Shown here in pieces: positions 1-8,475 of a stretch of DNA of 64,000 bases (position 1 is the first letter of the stretch; the number at the start of each line of letters is the position of its first letter). The stretch is from Pseudorhodoferax aquiterrae (GTDB lineage: Bacteria; Pseudomonadota; Gammaproteobacteria; Burkholderiales; Burkholderiaceae_C). The position numbers and the translations under genes were made by a program. Below the pieces are notes generated by a model that saw only the letters and a program-made list of their open reading frames with translations, did no database searches and was not told the origin of the DNA. Location: the NCBI RefSeq assembly GCF_014652235.1, contig NZ_BMYK01000024.1, forward strand, positions 1-64,000. Reading direction: 5' to 3'.

Positions 1-364
1 TGTCCGGCCGGGGCGCGGGCGCCGGGGCCGGCACGGCCACCGCGGGCGGCGGGACGGGCGTGGCCGCAGGGGCGGACGCGGGCACGGCCGGGCGCGCCGG
101 GTTGCGGCCATGCAGCGGCGCGTTCGGATCCCAGTTCTGGTTCTTGCGCGTCTCGGCGTCGTCGTCGACCGGTCGGCCCGCGGGGCTCTTGCCGCTCATG
201 AAGGGCACCGGCACCTTGGTCACGTAGACCGCCATGGCCAGCGCCGCCACCAGGCCCACGACCACGCCGGCGATGAAGCCGACGATGGTGCCGCCGGTCT
301 GTCCGCGTCCGGCCTTGGCTGCGGGCTTGGCAGGCGGCCGTTTGCGTTGTTGTGCTTGCGTCAT
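1..364 (-). CDS. SPOR-domain-type cell-division protein, N-terminal part (partial)
   Basis: The gene runs off the left edge, so only the first 121 codons are visible. Its ATG begins at 364 on the minus strand, 7 bases after the argS stop, so it is probably the second gene of an argS transcript. The first 22 residues are rich in Lys, Arg and Pro, a hydrophobic segment follows at about residues 24-48, and beyond residue 90 there is a Pro/Ala-rich linker. A short basic cytoplasmic tail, one membrane span and a periplasmic Pro/Ala linker, placed directly after argS, is the usual form of the FtsN-like SPOR protein of Comamonadaceae. The SPOR domain itself, which binds septal peptidoglycan, lies outside the window, so the call rests on layout and position only. 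Confidence 0.7.
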   Translation of the reverse strand, partial: MTQAQQRKRPPAKPAAKAGRGQTGGTIVGFIAGVVVGLVAALAMAVYVTKVPVPFMSGKSPAGRPVDDDAETRKNQNWDPNAPLHGRNPARPAVPASAPAATPVPPPAVAVPAPAPAPRPD

Positions 365-371
365 GGCGTGG

Positions 372-2045
372 TCACATCTTCTCGGGTGCGCTCACGCCCA
401 GCTGCGCCAGACCATTGCGCAGCACCTGGGCCGTGGCCGCGACCAGGGCCACGCGCGCGGTGCGCACGGCCGGCTCGTCGACCAGGATGCGCTCGGCATC
501 GTAGTAGCTGTGGTAGGCGGAGGCCAGCTCGCGCAGGTAGAAGCTCACGTCGTGCGGCGCGAACTCGGCCGCCGCGCTGCTCAGCATGTCGGGGTACTTG
601 GCGAGCAGCTGCATCAGCGCGTCGGCCTGCGGACTCTGCAGTGCCGACAGGTCGGCCTGGGCCAGGCTGGCGCGGTCGCCGCCCCAGGCTGCCAGCACCG
701 AGCAGATGCGCGCGTGGGCGTACTGCACGTAGTAGACCGGGTTGTCGTTGCTCTGGGCGATGGCCAGGTCCACGTCGAACACGTACTCGGTGTCGGGCTT
801 GCGGCTGAGCAGGAAGAAGCGCACGGCGTCCTTGCTGGTCCACTCGATCAGGTCGCGCAGCGTCACGTAGCTGCCGGCGCGCTTGGAGATCTTGACCTCC
901 TGGCCGCCGCGCATCACGCGCACCATGGTGTGCAGCACGTAGTCGGGGTAGCCCTCGGGAATGCCCACGTTGGCCGCCTGCAGGCCGGCACGCACGCGCG
1001 CGATGGTGCCGTGGTGGTCCGTGCCCTGGATGTTGACGACCTTGGTGAAGCCGCGCTCCCACTTGGCGATGTGGTAGGCCACGTCGGGCACGAAGTAGGT
1101 GTAGCCGCCCTCGGACTTGCGCATCACGCGGTCCTTGTCGTCGCCGTAGTCGGTCGACTTGAGCCACAGCGCGCCGTCCTTCTCGTAGGTCTTGCCCGAG
1201 GCCTGCATGCGCGCCACCGCGTCGTCGACGCGGCCCGAGGTGTACAGGCTGGACTCGAGGTAGAAGTTGTCGAAGCGCACCTGGAAGGCCTTGAGGTCCA
1301 GGTCCTGCTCACGGCGCAGGTAGGCGACGGCGAACTCGCGCACAGAGTCCAGGTCGTCCACGTCGCCGCTGGCCGTGACCTCGCGGTCGTCGGCCTTGAC
1401 GGTCTTCCTGGCCAGGAAGTCGGCTGCGATGTCGCCGATGTAGTCGCCGTTGTAGGCGGCCTCGGGCCAATCGGCGTCGCCCGGCTTGACGCCCTTGGCG
1501 CGCAGTTGCGTGGAGTTGGTCAGCGTGGCGATCTGCACGCCAGCGTCGTTGTAATAGAACTCGCGCCACACGTCCCAGCCCTGCGACTGGTACAGGTTGC
1601 AGATCGCGTCGCCCAGGGCCGCCTGGCGGCCATGGCCCACGTGCAGCGGCCCGGTCGGGTTGGCCGAGACGAATTCCACGAGCAGCTTGCGGCCGTTGGC
1701 CGGCTGCATGCCGAAGCGCTCGCCCTGGGCCAGCACCTCGCGCACGACCTGCTGCTTGGCCTCGGGCTTGAGCTTGAGGTTCAGGAAGCCGGGGCCGGCG
1801 ATGTCGATGGCCGCGACCCATTGCGCCACGGCCGGCTGCGCCAGCAGTGCCGTGCGCAGCTGCTCGCCGAGCTGGCGCGGGTTGAGCTTGAGCGGCTTGG
1901 CCAGCTGCATGGCCGCGGTGCAGGCCAGGTCGCCGTGGGCGGCGACCTTGGGCGTCTCGAAGGCTGCGCGGGCCCCGGCACCGGGGGAAACCTGTTCCAG
2001 CGCGGCGCCCAGCGCGGCCAGCAATTCTTGTTTGACGGAGAACAT
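372..2045 (-). CDS. argS: arginyl-tRNA synthetase
   Basis: Class I aminoacyl-tRNA synthetase that charges tRNA-Arg in the cytoplasm; 557 aa, normal for the family. The N-terminal Add-1 domain is followed by the catalytic core with the HIGH-type motif HVGH at residues 135-138, preceded by FVSANPTGP. The KMSKS equivalent is the degenerate VKISKRAG, as usual in ArgRS, and a helical anticodon-binding domain ends the protein. The open frame extends upstream to 2069, but the family N-terminus MFSVKQELL starts at 2045, and the TAAAAT box at 2053-2058 on the minus strand would place transcription start at about 2046. The SPOR gene follows 7 bases downstream. Confidence 0.97.
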   Translation of the reverse strand: MFSVKQELLAALGAALEQVSPGAGARAAFETPKVAAHGDLACTAAMQLAKPLKLNPRQLGEQLRTALLAQPAVAQWVAAIDIAGPGFLNLKLKPEAKQQVVREVLAQGERFGMQPANGRKLLVEFVSANPTGPLHVGHGRQAALGDAICNLYQSQGWDVWREFYYNDAGVQIATLTNSTQLRAKGVKPGDADWPEAAYNGDYIGDIAADFLARKTVKADDREVTASGDVDDLDSVREFAVAYLRREQDLDLKAFQVRFDNFYLESSLYTSGRVDDAVARMQASGKTYEKDGALWLKSTDYGDDKDRVMRKSEGGYTYFVPDVAYHIAKWERGFTKVVNIQGTDHHGTIARVRAGLQAANVGIPEGYPDYVLHTMVRVMRGGQEVKISKRAGSYVTLRDLIEWTSKDAVRFFLLSRKPDTEYVFDVDLAIAQSNDNPVYYVQYAHARICSVLAAWGGDRASLAQADLSALQSPQADALMQLLAKYPDMLSSAAAEFAPHDVSFYLRELASAYHSYYDAERILVDEPAVRTARVALVAATAQVLRNGLAQLGVSAPEKM

Positions 2046-2052
2046 CCGCGGG

Positions 2053-2058
2053 ATTTTA
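2053..2058 (-). promoter_or_regulatory. possible argS -10 box (TAAAAT)
   Basis: TAAAAT on the minus strand, ending 7 bases before the argS ATG at 2045. The 12-base context CCTAAAATCCCG also occurs upstream of leuS (61781-61792), another tRNA synthetase gene. If this is the -10 element, the mRNA would start almost at the ATG. No clear -35 box was picked out. Confidence 0.45.
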
Positions 2059-2093
2059 GGTGGCGCCATCGCGCCACCCGGTTACACACCGGC

Positions 2094-2651
2094 TCAGGGC
2101 ACGCCCACCGGCAGCGCGGCGTAGGCCAGGGTGTCCGGCACGGGGCAGGCGGGCGGCTGCGCCAGGCCGCGGGCGAGCAGCCAGCGGCCCTCCACCACCA
2201 GCGCCTGGCTGTCTTGCAGCCAGGGCAGCGGTGCGGCATCGGGCAGGCGCTCGGCCAGCAGGTCGGCATGCTGGCAGGCCGGTTCGGCAGCGCTTGCGGT
2301 GTGCAGCTGCAGCCACCCGCCCTGCGGACCGGCGTGTGGCGCCGCCAGCCTGCAGACCCAGCGCGAGATGTCGCACAGGAAGGGGCGCATGCGCGCGCTC
2401 CAGGGCGTGGGTTCGCGCAGCAGGCGCTGGTACGCGTCTTCTTCCAGCACCCGGGCGTCGCGCAGGCCGTACAGCGTGAGATAGCGCGGGCCAGGCTGTG
2501 GCCACAGCGCGGCGTAGCGGCGCGCCCACTGCATGCCGGGCACGGTCAGGCGTTCGGGCACATGTTCCTCGGCATGCCAGCGCTCGTACTCGGCCGCGTG
2601 CGCCGGGTCCACACCGTTCCACAGCGCGAGCAAGGCCGCGGCTTCAGGCAT
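2094..2651 (-). CDS. EthD/DUF4286-like hypothetical protein
   Basis: A 185-aa soluble protein with no signal peptide. The N-terminal half carries the pattern typical of small ferredoxin-like (dimeric alpha/beta barrel) proteins of the EthD/DUF4286 type: ALWNGVDPAHAAEYERWHAEEH, described in two parts as a Trp/Asn start and a YERWHAEEH stretch, then a PGM-x-ARRY segment and YLTLY strand. The C-terminal half repeats this fold less clearly. It overlaps the stop of the upstream alcohol dehydrogenase gene by 8 bases, so it is the third gene of the Bug-dehydrogenase operon and may act in the same degradative route. The family assignment is from pattern recognition; the substrate is unknown. Confidence 0.7.
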   Translation of the reverse strand: MPEAAALLALWNGVDPAHAAEYERWHAEEHVPERLTVPGMQWARRYAALWPQPGPRYLTLYGLRDARVLEEDAYQRLLREPTPWSARMRPFLCDISRWVCRLAAPHAGPQGGWLQLHTASAAEPACQHADLLAERLPDAAPLPWLQDSQALVVEGRWLLARGLAQPPACPVPDTLAYAALPVGVP

Positions 2652-3672
2652 CGCCCGCCTCCGGGCACAGCAGCACCTTGCTGGCCTGCTTGCCGTGGGC
2701 CAGCGCGAAGCCCTCGTGCGCCCGGGCCAGCGGCAGCACGTGGCTGACCATGGGGCGCAGCACGGCGTCCATCTCGCCCATCAGCGCCAGCGCCAGCGGC
2801 CAGTCGGATTCGGGCGGCCGGAAGGAGCCGCGCAACTGCTGCTGGTTGCGCACCAGCGGCGTCAAGTCCAGCGTGAGCGGCCGGGCGTGGATGCCGGTCA
2901 CGACCACGGTCCCGTTGCGGCGCAGCAGCGCCAGCGCCTCGGTGATGGTCTCGGGCACCCCGGTGGCCTCGAACACGAGGTCGAAGGGCGCGCCACCGGT
3001 GTAGGGCCGCGTGCCTTCGGCCAGCGACTGGGTCTTCACGTCGACCAGCGCCTCGAAGCCCATGGCGCGCAGTGCATCGAAGCGGGCTGCGTCGTCGCAG
3101 CCGCTGACCACCACCTGGGCGGCGCCCGCGCGCCGGGCCAGCGCCGCGATGCCCTGGCCGATGGTGCCGGGGCCCATGACCAGCACGCGCAGGCCGGCCA
3201 CGTCGCCCGCGGTGCGCAGCGCCTGCATGGAGATCGTCAACGGCTCGGTCAGCGCGGCCATGGCGTCGCTGAGGCCGTCGGGCACGGGCACGCAGTTGCG
3301 CTGCGGCACGCGCACCCAGGGCGCGAAGGCGCCGTCGCGCGTCATGCCGATGCCGCGGCGGCGCTCGCAGGCGTCGTGCCGGCCGGCACTGCAGGCCGCG
3401 CAGCTGCCGCAGGTGACCGAGGGCCGCACCACCACGCGGCGGCCTGCGAGCGGGCCGTCCTGCGCCACACCCACGAACTCGTGGCCGATGGTGACCGGGA
3501 TGCTGGGCGCGATGAAGGCATAGCTGGGCGTCCAGTCGTCCACGTGCAGGTCGCTGCCGCAGATGCCGGCGGCGCGCACACGCACCAGCACCTCGTCGGT
3601 CCCGGCTTCGGGCACGGGAACCTCGACCAGTTCGAGCCCGGCCGCCGGGCGGATCTTTTGCAATGCCAGCAT
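2644..3672 (-). CDS. zinc-dependent alcohol dehydrogenase (MDR family)
   Basis: A 342-aa medium-chain dehydrogenase/reductase that would oxidise an alcohol or polyol with NAD(P). Catalytic zinc ligands are Cys38 (GICGSD) and His64-Glu65 (GHEF). The structural zinc lobe has Cys88, Cys91, Cys94 and Cys102. A Rossmann motif follows (MGPGTIGQG). Residue layout matches the threonine/sorbitol dehydrogenase branch, but the substrate cannot be read from sequence. The ATG at 3672 was chosen because it gives the family N-terminus; the open frame reaches much further upstream only because it crosses the Bug gene in another frame. It starts 5 bases after the Bug stop and overlaps the next gene by 8 bases, so the three form one operon. 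Confidence 0.9.
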   Translation of the reverse strand: MLALQKIRPAAGLELVEVPVPEAGTDEVLVRVRAAGICGSDLHVDDWTPSYAFIAPSIPVTIGHEFVGVAQDGPLAGRRVVVRPSVTCGSCAACSAGRHDACERRRGIGMTRDGAFAPWVRVPQRNCVPVPDGLSDAMAALTEPLTISMQALRTAGDVAGLRVLVMGPGTIGQGIAALARRAGAAQVVVSGCDDAARFDALRAMGFEALVDVKTQSLAEGTRPYTGGAPFDLVFEATGVPETITEALALLRRNGTVVVTGIHARPLTLDLTPLVRNQQQLRGSFRPPESDWPLALALMGEMDAVLRPMVSHVLPLARAHEGFALAHGKQASKVLLCPEAGDA

Positions 3673-3677
3673 GGTGC

Positions 3678-4634
3678 TCAATCGACGGTGATGCCGACCT
3701 TCTGGATGATCGCGCCCCATTTCCTGCCCTCGGCGGCGATGAAGCTCTTGAAGCTGTCGGCCGTGCCGCCGCCGATGACCAGGCCCTGCTTGGCGAAGGC
3801 CTCGCGCACAGCGGCATCCTGCATCACGGCATTCGCATCGGCGTTGATGCGGGCCACGACCTCGGGTGGCGTGCCGGTGGGCGCGAACAGCCCGTTCCAG
3901 GCCAGCGCCTCGAAGCCCGGGTAGCCCTGCTCGGCCACGGTCGGCAGCTCGGCCACGCCCTCCATGCGCTTCAGGCTGGTGGCGGCCAGCAGCCGGATGC
4001 GGCCGCTCTGGACCAGCGGCAGCAGGGCCGGCGCCACCGTAAACAGGCCGTGCGTCTCGCCCGAGGCCAGCGACAGGCCGGCCGGCGGCGAGCCCGCGAA
4101 CGGCACGTGCGTGGCCTCGAAACCGGCCGTGCTGCGGAACAGCTCCATGGTCAGGTGCGAGGAACTGCCGGCGCCGACCGAGGCGTAGCTGAGCTTGCCG
4201 TTCTGCTGTTTGGCCCAGGCCACGTACTCGGGCAGCGTCCTGGCCGGATTGTTCGCGGGCACGGCCAGCACATTGGGCTGCGAGGAGGTCAGCACGATGG
4301 GCAGCAGGTCGCGTGCCGGGTCGTAGCTCATCTTCCTGTACATGTGCGGGCCGAAGGCGATCGGGCCGTTGAAGCCGATGCCCAATGTCAGGCCGTCGGG
4401 CTGCGCCTTGGCGACCACGGCCATGCCCAGCATGCCGCCGGCACCGGGCTTGTTGTCGACGACGATGGGCTGCTTCCAGCGCTCGCGCAGCTTGTCGCCC
4501 AGCGTGCGCGCGATGAAGTCCAGCGAACTGCCGGCCGGTGCCGGCACCACCAGCTTGACAGGTTTGCCGGGCCAGTCCTGCGCCGTGGCGGCCAGGGCCA
4601 GAGCGCCGATCACGAGGGCGAGAAGTCGCTTCAT
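3678..4634 (-). CDS. Bug-family tripartite tricarboxylate receptor (periplasmic binding protein)
   Basis: A 318-aa extracytoplasmic solute receptor of the Bug/TctC family, which binds carboxylates or similar small ligands in the periplasm. Residues 1-20 form a Sec signal peptide (MKRLLALVIGALALAATAQ), followed by WPGKPVKLVVPAPAGSS, the standard first strand and ligand loop of Bug proteins, and later DNKPGAGG and the PHM-x-RKMSYDPARD region. The ATG at 4634 is chosen because the signal peptide starts there. No TctA or TctB membrane partner is nearby, which is common for Bug genes in this family of bacteria. It heads the operon with the alcohol dehydrogenase and is divergent from the LysR gene at 4742, which probably controls it. 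Confidence 0.93.
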   Translation of the reverse strand: MKRLLALVIGALALAATAQDWPGKPVKLVVPAPAGSSLDFIARTLGDKLRERWKQPIVVDNKPGAGGMLGMAVVAKAQPDGLTLGIGFNGPIAFGPHMYRKMSYDPARDLLPIVLTSSQPNVLAVPANNPARTLPEYVAWAKQQNGKLSYASVGAGSSSHLTMELFRSTAGFEATHVPFAGSPPAGLSLASGETHGLFTVAPALLPLVQSGRIRLLAATSLKRMEGVAELPTVAEQGYPGFEALAWNGLFAPTGTPPEVVARINADANAVMQDAAVREAFAKQGLVIGGGTADSFKSFIAAEGRKWGAIIQKVGITVD

Positions 4635-4741
4635 GGGGTGTGTCTCCGCAAGGGTTGCGGACCGGATTCTCGGCAGCCATTGGCAATAGTCCAAACACCG
4701 TTCGGGTATGGTCGCCATATCCACGAGGTATAGGCACATCC

Positions 4742-5656
4742 ATGGAACTGCGGCATCTGCGCTACTTCATCGCCGTGGCCGAGACCGGCAGCCTGAGCCG
4801 CGCGGCCGAGAAGCTGTTCATCGCCCAGCCGCCGCTGTCGGTGCAGATCCGCCAGCTCGAGGACGCCATGGGAACGCCGCTGTTCGTGCGCCATCCCAAA
4901 GGCGTGCGGCTGACGGCCGCCGGCGAGGCGCTGATGCCCGAGGCGCGTGCGCTGCTCGACCGCGCCGGCCACCTCAAGGAGCGGCTGCGGGGCGATGGCG
5001 CCAGCGGCACGCTGGCGCTGGGCTACGTGCCCTCGGCCAGCAGCACGGTGCTGCCCGCGCTGGTGCGCGAACTGCGTGCCGCGCACCCGCAGTTGCGCAT
5101 CGAGCTGCGCGAGATGATCAGCAGCGCCCAGACCGAGGCCCTGGTGGCCGGCCACCTGGACGCCGGCATCGCGCGCAGCGCGGCTCGCCATCCGCGCGTG
5201 GTGGCGCCGGCGCAGATGGACGATCCGTTCTGCCTGGCCTCGCCCGCGACCGAACCGCCCGCGCCGCCTGCACGGCCCCGTGCCATCGACCTGCACGGGC
5301 TGGCCGAGCAGGACTTCGTCGCCTTCACGCGGCACCGCGGCCCGGCCACCTTCGACCAGTCCATCCACTTGTGCGCGCGCGCCGGCTTCAGCCCGCGCAT
5401 CCGCTACGAGGCCAGCACCGTGCATGGCGTGCTCGACCTCGTGGCGGCCGGCCTGGGCCATGCGCTGGTGCCGCAATCGGCCGTGCTGCTGGGGCGCACG
5501 GGCGTGGCGTTCCGGCGCATCCGCAGCCCGGCGCAGGACCAGGTGCTGGCGCTGCTGCGACGCAAGCGCGATGCGCGCGCCGTGCCCCAGTGGCTGGACC
5601 AGGCGGTGCGGGCCATCTTCGGGCAGATGGCGCAACGGATGGCAACAGAACTGTGA
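4742..5656 (+). CDS. LysR-family transcriptional regulator
   Basis: A 304-aa LysR-type regulator: N-terminal winged helix-turn-helix (MELRHLRYFIAVAETGSLS, then AAEKLFIAQPPLSVQIRQLE) and a C-terminal periplasmic-binding-protein-like effector domain. The ATG at 4742 gives the canonical family start, with GAGG at 4726-4729 as ribosome-binding site; upstream in-frame codons are not family sequence. It is divergent from the Bug receptor gene, with 107 bases between the two starts, the usual arrangement for a regulator of the neighbouring catabolic operon. An imperfect dyad TATCC-ACGAG-GTATA lies at 4718-4732, but it overlaps the ribosome-binding region and was not accepted as an operator. Confidence 0.93.
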   Translation: MELRHLRYFIAVAETGSLSRAAEKLFIAQPPLSVQIRQLEDAMGTPLFVRHPKGVRLTAAGEALMPEARALLDRAGHLKERLRGDGASGTLALGYVPSASSTVLPALVRELRAAHPQLRIELREMISSAQTEALVAGHLDAGIARSAARHPRVVAPAQMDDPFCLASPATEPPAPPARPRAIDLHGLAEQDFVAFTRHRGPATFDQSIHLCARAGFSPRIRYEASTVHGVLDLVAAGLGHALVPQSAVLLGRTGVAFRRIRSPAQDQVLALLRRKRDARAVPQWLDQAVRAIFGQMAQRMATEL

Positions 5657-5750
5657 AAAACCGGGTCATCCGCATGCGCGTGGCGGCGTTAGAGTCTGGC
5701 CGGCTCCTGTGCCGGGCCAGCCTCTCTTCAACGCATTCGAAGGACATTCC

Positions 5751-6173
5751 ATGTTGAAAACCGCCTCTTTCATCCTGGCCACGGCGTTCGCCCTGTCGCT
5801 GGGCAGCGCCCATGCCGCCGACGATGCCAAGCCCGGCTCCAAGCTCGGTGCCTGCAGCAAGGAGGCCGCTGCCAAGGGACTCAAGGGCGATGAGCGCAAC
5901 CAGTTCCTGTCGGACTGCAACAAGGGCCTGACGGCCGCGCCGGCCGCCCAGGCCAAGAGCGGCTCCAAGCTGGGTGCCTGCAGCAAGGAAGCGGCGGCCA
6001 AGGGCCTCAAGGGCGACGCGCGCAACCAGTTCCTGTCGGACTGCAACAAGGGCGTGACGGCTGCCGCCGACAAGCCGGGCTCCAAGCTCGGCGCCTGCAG
6101 CAAGGAAGCCGCGGCCAAGGGCCTCAAGGGCGAGGAACGCAACAAGTTCCTGTCGGACTGCAACAAGGCCTGA
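5751..6173 (+). CDS. PsiF-repeat exported protein with three repeats
   Basis: A 140-aa exported protein: signal peptide at residues 1-23 ending AHA-AD, then three near-identical 31-residue PsiF units beginning at residues 29, 71 and 110. Each unit has two cysteines (GACSKEA and LSDCNK) and a Lys-rich KGLKG core, joined by short Ala/Pro linkers. PsiF is named for a phosphate-starvation-inducible E. coli gene of unknown biochemical function; E. coli PsiF is a short protein with two such units, so the triplication here is unusual. The start is the ATG at 5751, which begins the signal peptide. A good terminator follows at 6193. The six cysteines could form one disulphide per unit in the periplasm (inference). 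Confidence 0.88.
   Translation: MLKTASFILATAFALSLGSAHAADDAKPGSKLGACSKEAAAKGLKGDERNQFLSDCNKGLTAAPAAQAKSGSKLGACSKEAAAKGLKGDARNQFLSDCNKGVTAAADKPGSKLGACSKEAAAKGLKGEERNKFLSDCNKA
5835..6170 (+). repeat. three tandem in-gene PsiF repeats
   Basis: Coding repeats of 93 bases at 5835-5927, 5961-6053 and 6078-6170, spaced 126 and 117 bases apart. The encoded units differ at only a few positions (DER/DAR/EER and NQF/NKF), while the linkers differ freely, which points to recent duplication or gene conversion. Confidence 0.9.
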
Positions 6174-6192
6174 GCCCGGCCCCCGCAGCCGA

Positions 6193-6215
6193 GCGGCCCC
6201 TGACGGGGCCGCTTT
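6193..6215 (+). terminator. Rho-independent-type terminator after the PsiF gene
   Basis: Stem GCGGCCCC (6193-6200) pairs with GGGGCCGC (6205-6212) around a TGAC loop and is followed by TTT. It lies between the convergent PsiF and DUF2214 genes and could serve both directions, although the T tract is short. Confidence 0.75.
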
Positions 6216-6220
6216 CACGT

Positions 6221-6673
6221 CTACTTGCCGAAGCCGCGCGCGAAGAACACCGCCAGCAGCGCCACCAGCGGAATCAGGTGGGCCTGCACCATCACCGTCT
6301 TGCGCGTGCGGCGCACCTCCTCGTCGCTTGGCAGGGCGCCCGTCGCGCGCAGCTGGCGGCGCCAGCGCAAATAGGTCAGCGTGGGCTTGATCGACATCAG
6401 CCCGATCACCACGAACAGCGTCACCTTGGCATGCAGCAGCGGGTTGGACCAGTACCAACCCATGCCCTTGACGCCCCACAGCGTGCGCGCCAGGCCTGTC
6501 AGCAGCACCGCCACCGAGGCGATGCCGTAGAGCATGTCCACCCGCGCCAGCCGCTCCACCACGCGCGCGTTCATCCACTCCACGCGGCACAGCGCGGCCT
6601 CGCTCGAAAGGAACACCACCATCGTGAAGATGGCGACCCAGTGCACATAGGCGAGAACGGTTTCGAGGATCAT
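6221..6673 (-). CDS. DUF2214 family inner-membrane protein
   Basis: A 150-aa protein with four predicted membrane spans: about residues 5-25 (LAYVHWVAIFTMVVFLSS), 50-66, 80-98 (LLHAKVTLFVVIGLMS) and 128-147. The His in the first span, the HAK motif before span 3 and the TGLARTLWG segment match the DUF2214 family, whose function is unknown. It is transcribed away from the ECF sigma gene and converges on the PsiF gene. The ATG at 6673 directly begins the first span. Confidence 0.8.
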   Translation of the reverse strand: MILETVLAYVHWVAIFTMVVFLSSEAALCRVEWMNARVVERLARVDMLYGIASVAVLLTGLARTLWGVKGMGWYWSNPLLHAKVTLFVVIGLMSIKPTLTYLRWRRQLRATGALPSDEEVRRTRKTVMVQAHLIPLVALLAVFFARGFGK

Positions 6674-6783
6674 CGGCGGCCCGGATTTCGTTGTACGACG
6701 GCGACAGCATTGTGCAGCCGCGCGACGACTGCCCGCCAGCCGAGCCGCGCGGACCGCAGCCCAGGGTTGTTACCGATGTAAAA

Positions 6784-6798
6784 TGCGAACAATTCTTG
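6784..6798 (+). promoter_or_regulatory. candidate Fur box before the ECF sigma gene
   Basis: TGCGAACAATTCTTG lies immediately after a TAAAAT -10-like box (6779-6784) and 42 bases before the sigma-factor start. It resembles the TGCGAAT-ATTCTCA type of Fur site seen before iron-regulated sigma genes in beta- and gammaproteobacteria, with mismatches in the second half. Iron control fits the gene content downstream and a Fur protein is encoded at 58722-59150. This is a match by eye, not a scored one. Confidence 0.45.
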
Positions 6799-6840
6799 TT
6801 TAGATGCGCGGCACACCATGCTGCGCCGAACGGAGCCTTC

Positions 6841-7374
6841 GTGTCCGCGGCCCAACCCAGCCTTTCCTGCAGCAAGCAGCCATCGATCCAGACGCTGTAC
6901 CGCGAGCACCACGGCTGGCTGCACGGCTGGCTGCGCCGCAAGCTGGGCGATGCCCACCACGCGGCCGACCTCGCGCAGGACACCTTCGTGCGCATCCTCA
7001 CAGCCTGCCGCGCCCAGGAACTGGCGCTGGACGCCCTGCGCGAGCCGCGCGCCTACCTGACCACGGTGGCGGGCCGGGTGCTGCTCAACCACTACCGTCG
7101 CCTGTCGCTGGAGCAGGCCTGGCTGGCGGCGCTCGCCGCGCAGCCCGCCGCCTTCGCCGCTTCGCCCGAGGAGCGGCTGAGCATCCTGCAGACGCTCAAC
7201 GAGATCGACGCGCTGCTCGATGCGCTGCCGCCCAGAACCCGCACGGTGTTCCTGCTGGCGCAACTCGAGGGCCTCAGCTACGCCCAGATCGCCGAGCGCA
7301 TGGACATCGCGCTGCGCACCGTCAAGCGCCACATGGCGCAGGCCTTCGAAGAATGCCTGATCCAGATGGCTTGA
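6841..7374 (+). CDS. FecI-type ECF sigma factor
   Basis: A 177-aa extracytoplasmic-function sigma factor. Region 2 is at about residues 18-85 (LYREHHGWLHGWLRRKLGD, AADLAQDTFVR) and region 4 at about 115-170, with LPPRTRTVFLLAQLEGLSY and the helix-turn-helix AQIAERMDIALRTVKRHM. This is the FecI/iron-starvation group. The start is taken as GTG 6841: GGAG at 6832-6835 is correctly spaced and the upstream in-frame sequence is not sigma-like and covers the promoter. The FecR gene begins at or next to its stop codon, so the pair is co-translated. In this family, signal from the outer-membrane transducer passes through FecR to release the sigma factor, which then transcribes the receptor operon. Confidence 0.92.
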   Translation: MSAAQPSLSCSKQPSIQTLYREHHGWLHGWLRRKLGDAHHAADLAQDTFVRILTACRAQELALDALREPRAYLTTVAGRVLLNHYRRLSLEQAWLAALAAQPAAFAASPEERLSILQTLNEIDALLDALPPRTRTVFLLAQLEGLSYAQIAERMDIALRTVKRHMAQAFEECLIQMA

Positions 7375-8360
7375 GCACGCCGCCGCTGCCGCGCACGGTG
7401 GTGCGCATGGCGGCGCGGTGGCTGGCCTGCCTGCAGGCGGGCCGGGCCACGGCGGCCCAGCACGCGGCCTGCGCGCAGTGGCGCCGGGCCGATCCGCTGC
7501 ACGAGCTCGCCTGGCAGCGCGCCGAGCGGCTGCAGGCCGCGCTGGTCACGCTGCCGCCCGCGGTCGGCCTGCAGGTGCTGGACCGCCCGCGCGACCAGGG
7601 CCGCCGGCGTGCCGCGCGGCAGACCATGGCGGTGCTGGCCGCGGCCGTGCCGGCGGGCTACCTGGCCTGGCGCGGCACGCAGGCCGACAGCGCGGACGGG
7701 ACCGCCACGCTCACCACCGCCACCGGCGAGCGCCGCAGCACCGTGCTGGCCGACGGCACGCGGCTGCACCTGAACACGGCCAGCGCCGTCGCGATCGACT
7801 TCCAGAGCGGCCTGCGCCGCGTTCTGCTGCGCCAGGGCGAGGTGCAGATCGAGACCGCGCACGATGCGCAGCAGCGCCCCTTCGTCGTCGACACGCGCCA
7901 CGGCCGCATCCGTGCGCTGGGCACGCGCTTCGTCGTGCGCCGGCGCGACGACGAGGCCAGCACGCTGGTGGCCGTGGAGCAGAGCGCCGTCGAGGTGCAG
8001 ACGGCGCAGGCTCCGGGGCGGCCGCCCACCCGGGTCGAGGCCGGCCAGCAGCTGCGCTTCGATGCCGCCGTCGTGCAGCCGCTGCGGCCGGCCGACCCGC
8101 AGCCGGCGGCCTGGACGCGCGGCCTGCTGTTCGCCCGCGACCAGCGGCTGGCGGACTTCGCGGCCGAACTCGGCCGCCACCGGCCCGGTGTGCTGCGCTG
8201 CGCGCCCGAGGTGGCCGCGCTGCGCATCAGCGGCGTGTTCCGCCTGGACGACACCGACGCCATCCTCGCCGCGCTGCCGCACACGCTGCCCGTGCGCGTG
8301 GTCTGGCGCACGCGCTGGTGGGTCGCGATCGCAGCCCCATCGGCGCCACCGAGCGGCTGA
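7371..8360 (+). CDS. FecR-type anti-sigma/sigma regulator
   Basis: A FecR-family inner-membrane regulator. The N-terminal cytoplasmic part has the anti-sigma signature (AARWLACLQAG and HELAWQRAE), a membrane span follows at about residues 85-100 after a basic RRRAAR stretch, then the periplasmic FecR domain (TATGERRSTVLADGTRLHLNT region and RHGRIRALGTRFVVR) and a C-terminal secretin-like segment. Length is about 329 aa. The start is uncertain: TTG 7371 overlaps the sigma stop (TTGA), with GTG 7398, GTG 7401 and ATG 7407 as alternatives; none has a strong ribosome-binding site, so translational coupling is likely. It would link the TonB-dependent transducer to the sigma factor. Confidence 0.9.
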   Translation: MSTPPLPRTVVRMAARWLACLQAGRATAAQHAACAQWRRADPLHELAWQRAERLQAALVTLPPAVGLQVLDRPRDQGRRRAARQTMAVLAAAVPAGYLAWRGTQADSADGTATLTTATGERRSTVLADGTRLHLNTASAVAIDFQSGLRRVLLRQGEVQIETAHDAQQRPFVVDTRHGRIRALGTRFVVRRRDDEASTLVAVEQSAVEVQTAQAPGRPPTRVEAGQQLRFDAAVVQPLRPADPQPAAWTRGLLFARDQRLADFAAELGRHRPGVLRCAPEVAALRISGVFRLDDTDAILAALPHTLPVRVVWRTRWWVAIAAPSAPPSG

Positions 8361-8475
8361 ACTTTCTTTGGCACGCGGTGGCCCCTTTTTGCGTTCTCGC
8401 GTGTCATGACATCCAAAGCCAGCTTTCCCGCGCCGTGCGGAGCCAGCCACGCACGCCGTTCAAAGGAAAGCCCGC

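Noticed and set aside
4718-4732. LysR operator dyad TATCC-ACGAG-GTATA
   Set aside because: Imperfect, overlaps the ribosome-binding region and does not have the T-N11-A form.
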